DNA from: Alicyclobacillus mali NBRC 102425
GTDB taxonomy: Bacteria; Bacillota; Bacilli; Alicyclobacillales; Alicyclobacillaceae
DNA: 64,000 nt
Reading direction: 5' to 3'
NCBI RefSeq assembly: GCF_001570745.1
Contig: NZ_BCSG01000006.1
Span: 32,998-96,997 of the forward strand
The notes under the pieces are model-generated. The model made no database searches. It was not told the origin of the DNA and saw only the letters and a list, made by a program, of their open reading frames with translations. This document shows positions 17,470-26,391 of this stretch, one piece after another. How positions within the stretch are numbered: position 1 is the first letter of the stretch; each line of letters starts with the position of its first letter. Made by a program: the position numbers and the translations under genes.

Positions 17470-20124
17470 ATGCCATCGTCCAAACTGGTCTTGATTGATG
17501 GGAACAGCATTCTCTATCGCGCGTTTTTCGCGCTGCCGCCGCTCACTGCGCGGGACGGTACGCCTACGAACGCCGTGTACGGATTCACGACGATGCTCCT
17601 GCGGCTTCTGTCGGACGAGAACCCGACACATCTTGCAGTCGCATTTGATAAATCCAAAGTCACGTTTCGTCATGCCGATTTCGCAGCCTACAAAGGGACG
17701 AGACAGGAGACGCCGGATGAGCTGGTGCAGCAGTTTCCGCTCGCGCGCCGCACCCTCGAGGCGCTGTCCATCCCGATGATCGAGATCGACCAATACGAGG
17801 CGGATGATGTCATCGGTACGCTCGCCAAGCGGGCGGCGGAGGCAGGCTTTGAAGTCCGCGTGGTCTCCGGAGACAAGGATCTCCTGCAACTGGTGGATTC
17901 CCACGTGCATGTGCTTCTCACGCGCAAAGGCATCACCGAGATGGAGCACTTTGACGAGCAGGCGGTGGCCCAGCGCTATCCGGGCCTCAAACCCGCGCAG
18001 GTCATCGATCTGAAGGGCTTGATGGGCGATCCGTCCGACAACATCCCGGGAGTCCCGGGAGTCGGAGAAAAGACGGCGCTCAAGTTGCTCGCGTCCTTTG
18101 GAACGGTCGAGGGGGTCTACGAGCACCTCGAGGAGGTGCAGGGCCAGAAGCTGCGCGAGCGTCTCGAGCAGCATCGGGACGACGCGTTTCTGTCAAAGCG
18201 CCTCGCCACCATCGCATGTGATGCGCCTGTGGAGGTCGATCTCGACTCCCTGCGCTACGAAGGGCCGGATCCCGCCCGCGCACTTGCCTGGTTTCGAGAA
18301 CTCGATTTTCGGTCCCTCGTCGACAAAATTTCCGAGGAAATGAGCCACGATTCGACGTCACCTCAGCCGTCTGCAGAGCCAGGCCGCCCGTCCACCGCGT
18401 GGGACGGCTTTGCTTACGACGTAATCGAGGACGTGCAGGCGTGGCGGGAGGCCGTCTCTGCGTTCAATGAGCCGGTGGGTGTCATGATGGACTTCGCACA
18501 TCCAGACTATCACGTGGCGGAAATCCGCGGGATGGCGGTGGCGGCGCCGAAGCGAGCATACTACATCCGTTTCGGCGAGCGACTAGAGTTGAGCGACGTC
18601 CGGCCGTGGCTGGTGTCCGAACGGCCCAAGGTGGCGTTTGACCTAAAGTCGATGGCGTTTGCGCTGGATGCGCACGGCATCGGGCTGACGCCCGAGTGCG
18701 GCTGGCAGGACGTGAAGCTCGCCGCATATCTGCTCAATCCCCAGGATGGCGACGTGGAGCTGTCCGAGGTGTTCGCACGCGAGCGGGGTCAGGAACTGCC
18801 TCCGCGGGAGGATGCAACACGGGAAAAGTGGCTCGCCTACACCGCATCCCATCTGCCGCCGCTGTTTGAGTCCCTTGCGTATACCATCCGTATGCAGGAG
18901 ATGGAACGCCTGTATCAGGAAGTCGAGCTTCCATTGGCGTTCGTCCTGGCCAAGATGGAGATCACGGGATTCTATGTGAACCGCGAGAAACTGCAGGCGT
19001 TCGGCGAGGGACTGACTGAACGGATTGAGCGGATCACGCAGGAGATTTACGAGCTCGCGGGCACGTCGTTTAATCTGAACTCTCCCAAGCAGCTCGGCGA
19101 AATTCTGTTTGACAAACTTGGCCTGCCTGCACTGAAGAAGACGAAGACAGGATATTCGACGAGCGCCGACGTGCTGGAGAAGCTCGCGCCGATGCACGAG
19201 ATCGTCCAAAAGATCTTGGATTACCGCATGCTGGCCAAATTGCAGTCGACGTACGTCGAGGGACTGTTGAAGGTGATCCGCAGAGAGACCGGACGAGTGC
19301 ACACGCGGTTTCATCAGACGCTCACCGCCACCGGCAGGCTCTCGAGCAGCGAGCCGAATTTGCAGAATATCCCCATTCGGCTCGAGGAGGGTCGCCGGCT
19401 GCGCCAAGTGTTCGAGCCGACCTATAAGGATTGGGTGATCTTTGCCGCCGACTATTCGCAGATTGAGCTGCGCATTCTGGCTCATCTGTCTGGGGACGAG
19501 GCCCTCATTGACGCGTTTCGCCACGACATGGACATCCACACGCGCACGGCGGCGGACGTGTTTGAGGTTCCGCCGGAGCAGGTGACGAGCCTGATGCGCC
19601 GTCAGGCGAAGGCTGTAAATTTTGGGATTGTGTACGGGATCAGCGATTTCGGGCTCTCGCAGAACCTGAACATCCCGCAAAAAGAGGCGAAGCGGTTCAT
19701 CGAGAATTATTTCGAGAAGTTTCCCGGCGTGAAGCGGTACATGGACGAGATCGTCAGGCAAGCGCGCGAACGCGGCTACGTCACGACGCTGATGAATCGC
19801 AGGCGATATCTGCCTGACATTCACAGCCGCAATTATCAGATGCGAAGCTTCGCGGAGCGCACCGCGATGAACACGCCCATTCAGGGCAGCGCCGCGGATC
19901 TGATCAAGCTCGCGATGGTGCGAATCGATCGCGCGATGCGCGACGCCCAGATGGACGCGCGCATGTTGCTCCAGGTGCACGACGAGCTCATTTTCGAGTG
20001 CCCCAAGGACGAATTGCCTGCGCTGGAGGTTCTCGTGCGCGACAACATGGAGAACGCCATGACGCTGTCCGTGCCGCTGAAGGTGGATACCGCGCATGGC
20101 CCGACGTGGTACGACGCCAAGTGA
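17470..20124 (+). CDS. polA: DNA polymerase I
   Basis: Repair and Okazaki-fragment polymerase, 884 residues from the ATG at 17470; a TGTTAGAAT extended -10 lies about 50 bases upstream. The 5' nuclease (residues 1-290) keeps DGNSILYRAFFA, YEADDVIGTLA and GDPSDNIPGVPGVG. The middle domain (about 305-470) lacks the DxE and other proofreading acids (MMDFAHPDYH instead), so 3'-5' exonuclease activity is probably absent, as in many Gram-positive PolA proteins. The polymerase domain has motif A DYSQIELR with Asp661, motif B RRQAKAVNFGIVYG near 711 and motif C VHDELIFE with Asp838. It leads the polA-mutM-coaE operon. Confidence 0.97.
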   Translation: MPSSKLVLIDGNSILYRAFFALPPLTARDGTPTNAVYGFTTMLLRLLSDENPTHLAVAFDKSKVTFRHADFAAYKGTRQETPDELVQQFPLARRTLEALSIPMIEIDQYEADDVIGTLAKRAAEAGFEVRVVSGDKDLLQLVDSHVHVLLTRKGITEMEHFDEQAVAQRYPGLKPAQVIDLKGLMGDPSDNIPGVPGVGEKTALKLLASFGTVEGVYEHLEEVQGQKLRERLEQHRDDAFLSKRLATIACDAPVEVDLDSLRYEGPDPARALAWFRELDFRSLVDKISEEMSHDSTSPQPSAEPGRPSTAWDGFAYDVIEDVQAWREAVSAFNEPVGVMMDFAHPDYHVAEIRGMAVAAPKRAYYIRFGERLELSDVRPWLVSERPKVAFDLKSMAFALDAHGIGLTPECGWQDVKLAAYLLNPQDGDVELSEVFARERGQELPPREDATREKWLAYTASHLPPLFESLAYTIRMQEMERLYQEVELPLAFVLAKMEITGFYVNREKLQAFGEGLTERIERITQEIYELAGTSFNLNSPKQLGEILFDKLGLPALKKTKTGYSTSADVLEKLAPMHEIVQKILDYRMLAKLQSTYVEGLLKVIRRETGRVHTRFHQTLTATGRLSSSEPNLQNIPIRLEEGRRLRQVFEPTYKDWVIFAADYSQIELRILAHLSGDEALIDAFRHDMDIHTRTAADVFEVPPEQVTSLMRRQAKAVNFGIVYGISDFGLSQNLNIPQKEAKRFIENYFEKFPGVKRYMDEIVRQARERGYVTTLMNRRRYLPDIHSRNYQMRSFAERTAMNTPIQGSAADLIKLAMVRIDRAMRDAQMDARMLLQVHDELIFECPKDELPALEVLVRDNMENAMTLSVPLKVDTAHGPTWYDAK

Positions 20125-20137
20125 GGAGGGATGGAGC

Positions 20138-20995
20138 ATGCCGGAGTTGCCGGAGGTGGAGACCGTGCGGCGTCACCTCGCGGAGCGTATTGAGGGCGAT
20201 GTCATTCGCGGCGTGGAAGTCCGCCTTTCGCGCATCGTGCGTCATCCCGCGGTGGACGCCTTTGCCGATCGCCTGAGGGAGCGTGCCATTCGCCGCGTGG
20301 AACGGCGAGGAAAGTATCTCCTCTTCCAAATGGATGGCGTCCTGCTCGTTTCTCATCTGCGCATGGAGGGGCGCTACGCCGTGGCGGATCCGTCGGAGCC
20401 GGAGGCTCCGCACACGCACGTGATCTTTCGCCTGGGGTCTGGCCGCGAGTTGCGCTACGCGGACGTGCGCCAGTTCGGCACGATGGATGCCGTGCTTGAA
20501 GGAGAGCCGCTTCCAAGAGGTCTCGCGGAGCTCGGACCGGAGCCGTTCGATCCGTCCCTCAATGGCGCTGCTTTGGGCAGGCTGTGGCGGGGGCGGCGCG
20601 CGCCCATCAAGAGCCTGTTGCTGGATCAGCGGCAGATTGCGGGGCTTGGCAACATCTACGTGGACGAAGCGCTGTTTGCCGCGGGCATTCACCCGTTGAC
20701 GCCCGCCGGGTTGGTGGGGGCCGAAGCGCTGGATGAGCTCCTTCGCGAAATCCGCGATGTGCTTTCGCGCGCCATCCGCGAGGGCGGATCGTCGGTTCGG
20801 TCGTTTCGCGACGGCTACGGTCGGCATGGGGGCTTTCAGATTCAGCTGGCCGTCTACGGACGCACGGGTGAGCCCTGCCCGCGCTGCGGGGGGACGATTC
20901 AGAAGGTAAAAGTGGCCGGGCGAGGCACGCACGTGTGCCCCGCATGTCAACGCAATCCAATCGCCCGAACGGCGGAAACGGGGGTGAACGCGTGA
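20138..20995 (+). CDS. mutM: Formamidopyrimidine-DNA glycosylase
   Basis: Base-excision repair enzyme removing 8-oxoguanine and ring-opened purines, with AP-lyase activity. The 285-residue protein begins PELPEVETVRRHL, so the catalytic N-terminal proline follows Met and Glu3 is kept. It has the LLVSHLRMEGRY lysine/beta-strand region and a C-terminal zinc finger (CPRCGG then CPACQ, residues about 247-270). GAGGAGGG lies before the ATG at 20138, 13 bases after polA. It overlaps coaE by four bases. Confidence 0.96.
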   Translation: MPELPEVETVRRHLAERIEGDVIRGVEVRLSRIVRHPAVDAFADRLRERAIRRVERRGKYLLFQMDGVLLVSHLRMEGRYAVADPSEPEAPHTHVIFRLGSGRELRYADVRQFGTMDAVLEGEPLPRGLAELGPEPFDPSLNGAALGRLWRGRRAPIKSLLLDQRQIAGLGNIYVDEALFAAGIHPLTPAGLVGAEALDELLREIRDVLSRAIREGGSSVRSFRDGYGRHGGFQIQLAVYGRTGEPCPRCGGTIQKVKVAGRGTHVCPACQRNPIARTAETGVNA

Positions 20996-21624
20996 GAGGC
21001 AAGATCATTGGTTTGACCGGAGGCATCGGTACTGGGAAGAGCACGGTGTCTCAGATGCTGCGCGATCTCGGCGCGTTCGTCGTGGACGCAGACGTGTGGG
21101 CGCGCAGGGTGGTGGAGCCCGGCAGCGATGGTCTGCGCGCGATTGTCGAGGCTTTCGGAGACGAGGTGCTGCAGCCGGACGGGACGCTTGACCGCAAGAG
21201 ACTCGGGGCCATCGTCTTCCAGGACGAGGATATGAGATTGAAGCTCAATCAAATTGTGCATCCACGCGTACAGCAGGGAATGTGGCAGGAGACGGCGGAT
21301 TACTGGCAGCAGCACCCTGGCGAACCTGTGGTGTGGGACGTGCCGCTTCTCATCGAGGGGACGGCGAAGCGATTCGTGGACGAGATCGTCGTCGTGTATG
21401 CGAGCCCCACGACTCAGCTTCGGCGTGTGATGGAACGGGACGGCTTGAGCGAGGAGGAAGCCATGCGCCGAATTCGCGCCCAGATGCCGATCGACGAAAA
21501 GCGTGCCATTGCCACCCACATCATCGAAAACGACGGACCTCTGGAATTCACGCGAGAGCAGGTGCAGGCGCTATGGCAAAAACTTCGGACAGAAAACCGA
21601 AGCGGCCATTCTTCCTCTCGCTGA
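20992..21624 (+). CDS. coaE: Dephospho-CoA kinase
   Basis: Last step of coenzyme A synthesis: ATP-dependent phosphorylation of dephospho-CoA. The 210-residue P-loop kinase starts with IIGLTGGIGTGKST, followed by the conserved VDADVWARRVVEPG and the WDVPLLIEG segment of the CoA-binding region. The GTG at 20992 overlaps the mutM stop (GTGA), giving the standard N-terminus. The polA-mutM-coaE order is the common one in Bacillales. The start of the next gene lies inside its last 52 bases. Confidence 0.95.
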   Translation: MRGKIIGLTGGIGTGKSTVSQMLRDLGAFVVDADVWARRVVEPGSDGLRAIVEAFGDEVLQPDGTLDRKRLGAIVFQDEDMRLKLNQIVHPRVQQGMWQETADYWQQHPGEPVVWDVPLLIEGTAKRFVDEIVVVYASPTTQLRRVMERDGLSEEEAMRRIRAQMPIDEKRAIATHIIENDGPLEFTREQVQALWQKLRTENRSGHSSSR

Positions 21625-22232
21625 GCCTCCGCCAGCTCATTGCGGGGGTCTTGCTCATCGCCGTCCTCGTGACCATTTCCACGAACGGTTTCTGGCGGGT
21701 CATGTATCCCATTCAGTATCAGGCTCAGATTCAGCAATCGGCTCGGTTTGCGGACGTGGATCCGCTTCTCATCGCGAGCATCATCCGCGTGGAGAGCAAG
21801 TTTCGCACTGAGGACGTCTCGCACGCAGGCGCCGTGGGGCTGATGCAGCTGATGCCGCAGACGGCCGAGTGGATCGCGGAGATGCTGCGGAATCAGACGT
21901 CGGGATCGGGCGGCGCGCTTCGCAAGCTGCCGAAGGACGCGAAAAAGCTGGCGAGCCCCGAGTACAACATCCTGATAGGCAGTTGGTACGTGAAAAGCCT
22001 GATCGACGACTTTCACGGCAACGTCGTGGCGGCGGTCGCGGCGTACAACGCGGGCCCGCGGCGCGTGTCACAGTGGCTATCGGACGGGGTGTGGAACGGC
22101 AAGCTCCAGGACATCGATCAGATCCCCGTGGGGGAGACGCGCCACTTCGTCGATCGCGTCTTCTACAACTACGATCTGTACAAGAAAATCTACGGGGGAG
22201 ATCCCGCCTGGCGCTTGCCTGTGAACGAGTAG
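21573..22232 (+). CDS. Lytic transglycosylase, SLT domain
   Basis: Membrane-anchored peptidoglycan-cleaving enzyme, 219 residues. A basic N-terminus and one membrane helix (about residues 17-35) anchor the SLT domain (about 50-205) outside the cell. The catalytic glutamate is in IIRVESKF, followed by the GAVGLMQLMPQTAEW signature and the AAYNAGPRRVSQWL motif of Slt70-like enzymes. The ATG at 21573 lies 52 bases inside coaE in another frame, which implies coupled translation; related Bacilli have the same coaE-transglycosylase order. Confidence 0.92.
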   Translation: MAKTSDRKPKRPFFLSLSLRQLIAGVLLIAVLVTISTNGFWRVMYPIQYQAQIQQSARFADVDPLLIASIIRVESKFRTEDVSHAGAVGLMQLMPQTAEWIAEMLRNQTSGSGGALRKLPKDAKKLASPEYNILIGSWYVKSLIDDFHGNVVAAVAAYNAGPRRVSQWLSDGVWNGKLQDIDQIPVGETRHFVDRVFYNYDLYKKIYGGDPAWRLPVNE

Positions 22233-22244
22233 GAGGCGGTGAAG

Positions 22245-23513
22245 GTGGAGAGCCGGAACCGAGCGGTGGCCTGTCTGCAAGCGGCGCGGGCACTGCGCAG
22301 CGTGGGACAGGGCGTGGCCATCGTCGATATGGCGCTCCTGCTCAAGGCGCTGGGCTGGCGCGCCACGGCGATTGGAGGGGTCCTGTCCGCGGCCGGTGTG
22401 GTGGGGGCCGCGCTCATTTTGCTCTGTGGCCCCTTGTCGGACCGCATCGGGCGAAAACCGTTTCTGCTCGCCTATGAGTGCATGACGTGTGCGGCGGCGC
22501 TCGCGGTGGCCCTTTCTCGCAATCCGGCGCTGCTCACCGCGGCCATTGTGCTCACGGGCCTCGGCCGCGGGCAAAATGGCGCCGCGGGGCCGTTTACGCC
22601 CGTGGAACAGGCGTGGATGGCCGAGAACGTTCCGCGGGATCGGCGAAGCCGGGTGTTCAGCGCGAACACGGCCATTGGTTTCTTCGGGGTGGCTGCAGGT
22701 TGCCTGCTCGCGGGACTGGATCATGTCTGGCGGAACGCGTTGCCTGGAGCCCTTGCGTTTCGACCGCTCTTTTGCGGCATTGCCGGGCTGTCGCTCGCCT
22801 GCGCATTCATTGTGTGGCTCGCGCCAGGCGGCGGGATGGCTGGCCAACGGAGGGCCGCTTTGCGCGGGCAAGCCCCATCTTCCCGACAGGTGGAGCGGCC
22901 CGCTTCGGACCGAATGCGCTTTCGTCCCGATCCGCAGCGAAAGGCCGAAAACCGGAATATCGCCAGGCTTGCGTTTGTCAACGTGCTGAACGGGCTCGGC
23001 GTCGGCTTCGTGGGCCCGATGATGTCCTACTGGTTTGCGACGAAATTCGGGGCGACGAGCGGCGAGATCGGCGGGACCTTGGCCGCGTCCTTTGCTGTCA
23101 CCGGAATCGCGGCGCTTGTCTCGGGATACCTGTCCGCCCGCTTCGGCATGGTGCGTGCGGTGGTCTGGCTTCGACTCGCGGGTGTGGGCCTGATGTGTGC
23201 GCTTCCGTTCATGCCCACGTTCGCGCTCGCCTCGGTCCTGTATGCCGCGCGATCCGCCCTGAGCCGGGGCACGCAGGGCGCTCGATCCGCGCTCGGCGCG
23301 AGCCTGACGGGCGACGATCGGCGGGGATTTTCACTGAGCATGAACTCGTTTTTCACGCGAGCGGCTTCGGCCGTGGGGCCCACGATATCGGGATGGCTCT
23401 TGGACGAAGGCAGCCTGGCGCTTCCGTTTGTGTTTGCGGCTGGGTTGCAGCTCGTCTCCACCGTCCTGTACGGCGTTTTCTTCCGGGGCTACGATGTGGA
23501 GCGACGGGCGTGA
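22245..23513 (+). CDS. MFS transporter
   Basis: A 422-residue major facilitator with about 12 membrane segments. Motif A appears after the second helix as GPLSDRIGRKPFLL near residue 65. A long charged cytoplasmic loop near residues 205-245 separates the two halves. AGGAGG lies eight bases before the GTG at 22245; a GTG two codons earlier is too close to it. It follows the transglycosylase by 12 bases and may be the last gene of the polA operon. The substrate cannot be inferred; drug or small-metabolite export is the common role of such proteins. Confidence 0.85.
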   Translation: MESRNRAVACLQAARALRSVGQGVAIVDMALLLKALGWRATAIGGVLSAAGVVGAALILLCGPLSDRIGRKPFLLAYECMTCAAALAVALSRNPALLTAAIVLTGLGRGQNGAAGPFTPVEQAWMAENVPRDRRSRVFSANTAIGFFGVAAGCLLAGLDHVWRNALPGALAFRPLFCGIAGLSLACAFIVWLAPGGGMAGQRRAALRGQAPSSRQVERPASDRMRFRPDPQRKAENRNIARLAFVNVLNGLGVGFVGPMMSYWFATKFGATSGEIGGTLAASFAVTGIAALVSGYLSARFGMVRAVVWLRLAGVGLMCALPFMPTFALASVLYAARSALSRGTQGARSALGASLTGDDRRGFSLSMNSFFTRAASAVGPTISGWLLDEGSLALPFVFAAGLQLVSTVLYGVFFRGYDVERRA

Positions 23514-23524
23514 CGAGCGAAGCG

Positions 23525-24058
23525 TCAGAGGACTTCCCCGGGTGAGGGATCTGTCATGACCTGAATTCCAACCCTCCGAAGCGCATCGCACGCTTCCACG
23601 AGTTGATCCTCTCGGTCAAACTGCACGCGGTGATAGTGGAAGCCGCCGGTCAGACTCGAGAGAAGCGCCGCCTTTTCCGCACGCACTTTCTCAAGGAACA
23701 CGTCCACGTCGCGCCGCGAGGTGATGAGGAGATGCCCGACAATTTCACCGTAGATGACGTGTTCCACCCGCACGTCGAGCACGCGGACGCCGTGATCGAC
23801 CAGGGTGTACAGTTCGTCCTTCGTCTGATCCGGCGTATGGGAGACGGCGATGACGGTTTCGCGGGCCGGCGAAGGGCGGTTCAGCCAGTACCCTTTGGGC
23901 GTGGCGTAGATGGGTTCGCCGGCGGCGCGCAGGAGCGCGATGTCGTGGACGACGACCTGGCGTGTGACGCCGAGCGCCTCGGCGAGCGCCTGTCCCGGCA
24001 CGGGGGATTCGGCGCGCTGCAAGATGTCCAATAGACGCGACTGTCGCTCGGTCGGCAC
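23525..24058 (-). CDS. niaR: NiaR-type repressor: HTH plus 3H domain
   Basis: Predicted nicotinate-responsive repressor of NAD synthesis or niacin uptake genes. The 177 residues contain an N-terminal helix-turn-helix (residues 5-55, LLDILQRAE through VTRQVVVHDIALLR) and a 3H domain (about 65-170) with the conserved histidines in SHTPDQ, VDHGV, VEHVIYGEI and GHLL that bind metal and ligand in the family. The GTG at 24058 is supported by GGGAGGG seven bases upstream. No nad or nia gene is near, so its targets lie elsewhere. It lies downstream of tRNA-Leu on the same strand. Confidence 0.88.
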   Translation of the reverse strand: MPTERQSRLLDILQRAESPVPGQALAEALGVTRQVVVHDIALLRAAGEPIYATPKGYWLNRPSPARETVIAVSHTPDQTKDELYTLVDHGVRVLDVRVEHVIYGEIVGHLLITSRRDVDVFLEKVRAEKAALLSSLTGGFHYHRVQFDREDQLVEACDALRRVGIQVMTDPSPGEVL

Positions 24059-24121
24059 GGTGGATCCCTCCCTCTTCTCGTCGTCACTCCGGTCCACGTA
24101 CGTGGGGGTGCTCACGCGAAG

Positions 24122-24152
24122 AAGGGGTCCGGAATATCTCCGAACCCCTTTT
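24122..24152 (-). terminator. Hairpin between tRNA-Leu and niaR
   Basis: GGGGTCCGGA and TCCGAACCCC form a stem with one mismatch. The T run is stronger on the plus strand (TTTT) than on the minus, but only minus-strand genes flank it, so it probably trims or ends the tRNA transcript. Confidence 0.45.
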
Positions 24153-24165
24153 CCCTATGCTCTTC

Positions 24166-24250
24166 TGGTGTCGAGAGCGGGACTTGAACCCGCACGGGTT
24201 ACCCCACACGCCCCTCAAACGTGCGCGTCTGCCAATTCCGCCATCTCGAC
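24166..24250 (-). tRNA. tRNA-Leu (anticodon GAG)
   Basis: An 85-base class II tRNA with encoded CCA. The 7-bp acceptor stem is GTCGAGA/TCTCGAC with discriminator A. The D-arm GGCGGAATTGGCAGAC, an anticodon loop TTGAGGG with GAG, a long variable arm (GGGGTAACCC) and the T-loop GGTTCAAGTCC are all clear. GAG reads CUU/CUC leucine codons. Confidence 0.96.
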
Positions 24251-24278
24251 ATGGCTTCAAAAGCGAGTCACGATGACG

Positions 24279-24307
24279 ATTATAGTCGGCTGAGACGAGT
24301 GTGTCAA
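24279..24307 (-). promoter_or_regulatory. Consensus promoter of tRNA-Leu
   Basis: On the minus strand TTGACA (24307-24302), 17 bases, and TATAAT (24284-24279) form a perfect sigma-A promoter ending 28 bases before the tRNA. Confidence 0.88.
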
Positions 24308-24543
24308 GCGTGATGAGCGAATTTCCTTTCCGGTCTTCATGGCAAAGGTTGAGCTCTCGGGTGCACCCACGCGTCGAATCAGAAGCGCCGCCAGGGAACT
24401 TGCGCGCGTCACCACCCGTCCATGCGTGCGGGTGGCGTTCGCGAGATCTGGACACTCTGCGGAGGGAAGGGTACGATGATTTACAACCAGCGGCATGCAA
24501 TAGCACAGAGATCGATCGACCTTCTAAGCGAGGAGCGTGTGGC

Positions 24544-25425
24544 ATGAGGGAGCGTCGAGAGGGGGCGCTCGCTGCGGTCGTGGTGGTGGTGTTGGTGGCC
24601 TTTGCCGTGGGTTCGTGGCTGTGGACGCGCCGGCTTGAGCCGAGAGCCCGCGAGGCCGAATGGTGGGCACAGGGAGGATGGCGGGTGAACGCGGTGGTCG
24701 ATCCGGCCAAACCGCTGGTCCTCACGTACAACCTGTGGACGTCCGCGACGGCTGCGCCTGATACGATGGACCTTGAACCCGTGCCGGCAGGCGATTTTCA
24801 GGTGGTCCAGTCAAATCTTGCGCATGAGGTGGATGTCGAGGGCGGCAGGACGTACCAGCTGTGCCGATTGAACGTGTCGGTGCGCTTCTCAAAAAACTAC
24901 CTGGATCATCGGATCGGCTTTCTGGTGAATGCGGGGCCGTGGAAGCGCATACTTCCGTACGGAAGAGTGACTTGTCGCGTCGTTCGCACATCGGTCAACT
25001 GGCTCGACGTCTCCTTTGTCTCTGGCGAAATTCAGGAGCCTTTTGTCATGCGAGATAATCTCATCGCTCTCACACTTCGCAACGACACGAAGGCGCCTGT
25101 GCGCATGCTTTCGCTCTGGCAGGCCGGGGATGACGGGATCTCGGGCGTGCGCGTCGTTCTCTCCGGGACTCGAACTGCCGCCCGACCTGCGCGGCTGCCG
25201 TTCACGCTGAAGCCCGGGCAGACGGCGCTGCTCCAGTACGTGCTGCAGCCACATCCGGGAACGGTTCAGCAAGGGCTGATCTTTCAACCTGCACTCGTGC
25301 TTCGTTCCGGGCGCACAGAGGGATTCGAGGTGATGCCGCCCGTCGTGATCGAGCGAGCGTTCCAGCCATGGCAGAGGCGCGAGGCGCCTGGCGTTGTTCC
25401 GTTTGTCGAGGCTGTGCCTTCATGA
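24544..25425 (+). CDS. Membrane-anchored protein of unknown function
   Basis: I do not recognise this 293-residue protein. One N-terminal membrane helix (residues 8-26, rich in Val) is followed by an extracytoplasmic region that looks all-beta: many alternating hydrophobic strands, LTLRNDTKAPVRMLSLWQAG, and PFTLKPGQTALLQYVLQP, reminiscent of immunoglobulin-like or DUF4352-like folds. Two cysteines (CRLN and TCRV) could form a disulfide. GAGGAGC precedes the ATG at 24544. It ends about 70 bases before the slipin gene on the same strand, so the two may be cotranscribed. Confidence 0.65.
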   Translation: MRERREGALAAVVVVVLVAFAVGSWLWTRRLEPRAREAEWWAQGGWRVNAVVDPAKPLVLTYNLWTSATAAPDTMDLEPVPAGDFQVVQSNLAHEVDVEGGRTYQLCRLNVSVRFSKNYLDHRIGFLVNAGPWKRILPYGRVTCRVVRTSVNWLDVSFVSGEIQEPFVMRDNLIALTLRNDTKAPVRMLSLWQAGDDGISGVRVVLSGTRTAARPARLPFTLKPGQTALLQYVLQPHPGTVQQGLIFQPALVLRSGRTEGFEVMPPVVIERAFQPWQRREAPGVVPFVEAVPS

Positions 25426-25494
25426 TCTCGCGTTTGGAGGGAGACCGGCGGGGCCACTGCCGCCAGGCTCCCGACAGAGAAGGAGGAGATGCGC

Positions 25495-26391
25495 ATGCGG
25501 CGCGTGGCCGGTGTGCAGCGGTTGATCTTCGTCGTGTTTGTGCTCGGCGCCATCGCGACGGCGGCAGGGCTCTTCCGCACGGATCGCGTGCTTGGCATCG
25601 CGCTCGGTTTGGTCATTCTTTTGCTGGGATGGGCCATCTCGGCATCGATACACGTCGCGAATCAGTGGGAAAAGGCGGTTGTGCTTCGACTCGGCAAGTT
25701 CCGCCAACTCGCGGGACCAGGGACGTTCTTTCTGCTCCCCATTGTGGATACGGTTGCAGACTGGATTGATCTGCGGGTGCGATCGACGACGTTCACCGCC
25801 GAACAGACGCTGACCAAGGACACGGTTCCCGTCAACATCGACGCTGTGCTGTTCTGGGTGGTGGTGGACGCAGAAAAGGCCGCGTTGCAGGTGGCGGATT
25901 ATGAATACTCCCTCTCATGGGCGGCTCAGACGGCTCTTCGGGATCTGATTGGTCGGATGATGCTCGAAGACATGCTGTCGAGCCGCGAGGCAATGGATGC
26001 CGAATTGAAGCGCCTTCTGGACGAGCGCACGGGACCGTGGGGCATCTCGATTCAGAGCGTGCAGATCCGCGACATCAAAATTCCCGGTACCTTGCAGGAC
26101 GCGATGTCTCGCGCGGCGCAGGCGGAACGAGAGCGAAACGCCCGCGTCATCCTGGGCCAGGCCGAGGTGCAGGTGGCGGAATCGTTTCTCGAAGCGGCGC
26201 GCCTGTATCACAGCGATCCCGTCGCGCTGCAGTTGCGCGCCATGAATATCCTCTACGAGGGCCTGAAGGAGAAGGCGTCCATGATTGTCGTGCCGAGTGC
26301 GCTGTCGGACGCGATGAACCTCGGCACGTGGCTCGGCGTCGCCAACGCCGAGCGCGTGGAGGACGTGCGGCGGGGCGGCGATCGCGGCTAA
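25495..26391 (+). CDS. Slipin (stomatin-like SPFH/band 7 protein)
   Basis: A 298-residue membrane scaffold protein. Two adjacent hydrophobic segments (about residues 8-48) form a hairpin anchor, followed by the SPFH domain (about 55-210) with VVLRLGKFRQLAGPGTFFLLP, VDAVLFWVVVD and the stomatin hallmark VQIRDIKIPGTLQDAMS. A C-terminal Ala-rich coiled coil follows. Slipins organise membrane microdomains; no NfeD gene is adjacent. The ATG at 25495 is preferred over 25489 because AGGAGG sits eight bases before it. The last four bases overlap the end of the convergent nos gene. Confidence 0.92.
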   Translation: MRRVAGVQRLIFVVFVLGAIATAAGLFRTDRVLGIALGLVILLLGWAISASIHVANQWEKAVVLRLGKFRQLAGPGTFFLLPIVDTVADWIDLRVRSTTFTAEQTLTKDTVPVNIDAVLFWVVVDAEKAALQVADYEYSLSWAAQTALRDLIGRMMLEDMLSSREAMDAELKRLLDERTGPWGISIQSVQIRDIKIPGTLQDAMSRAAQAERERNARVILGQAEVQVAESFLEAARLYHSDPVALQLRAMNILYEGLKEKASMIVVPSALSDAMNLGTWLGVANAERVEDVRRGGDRG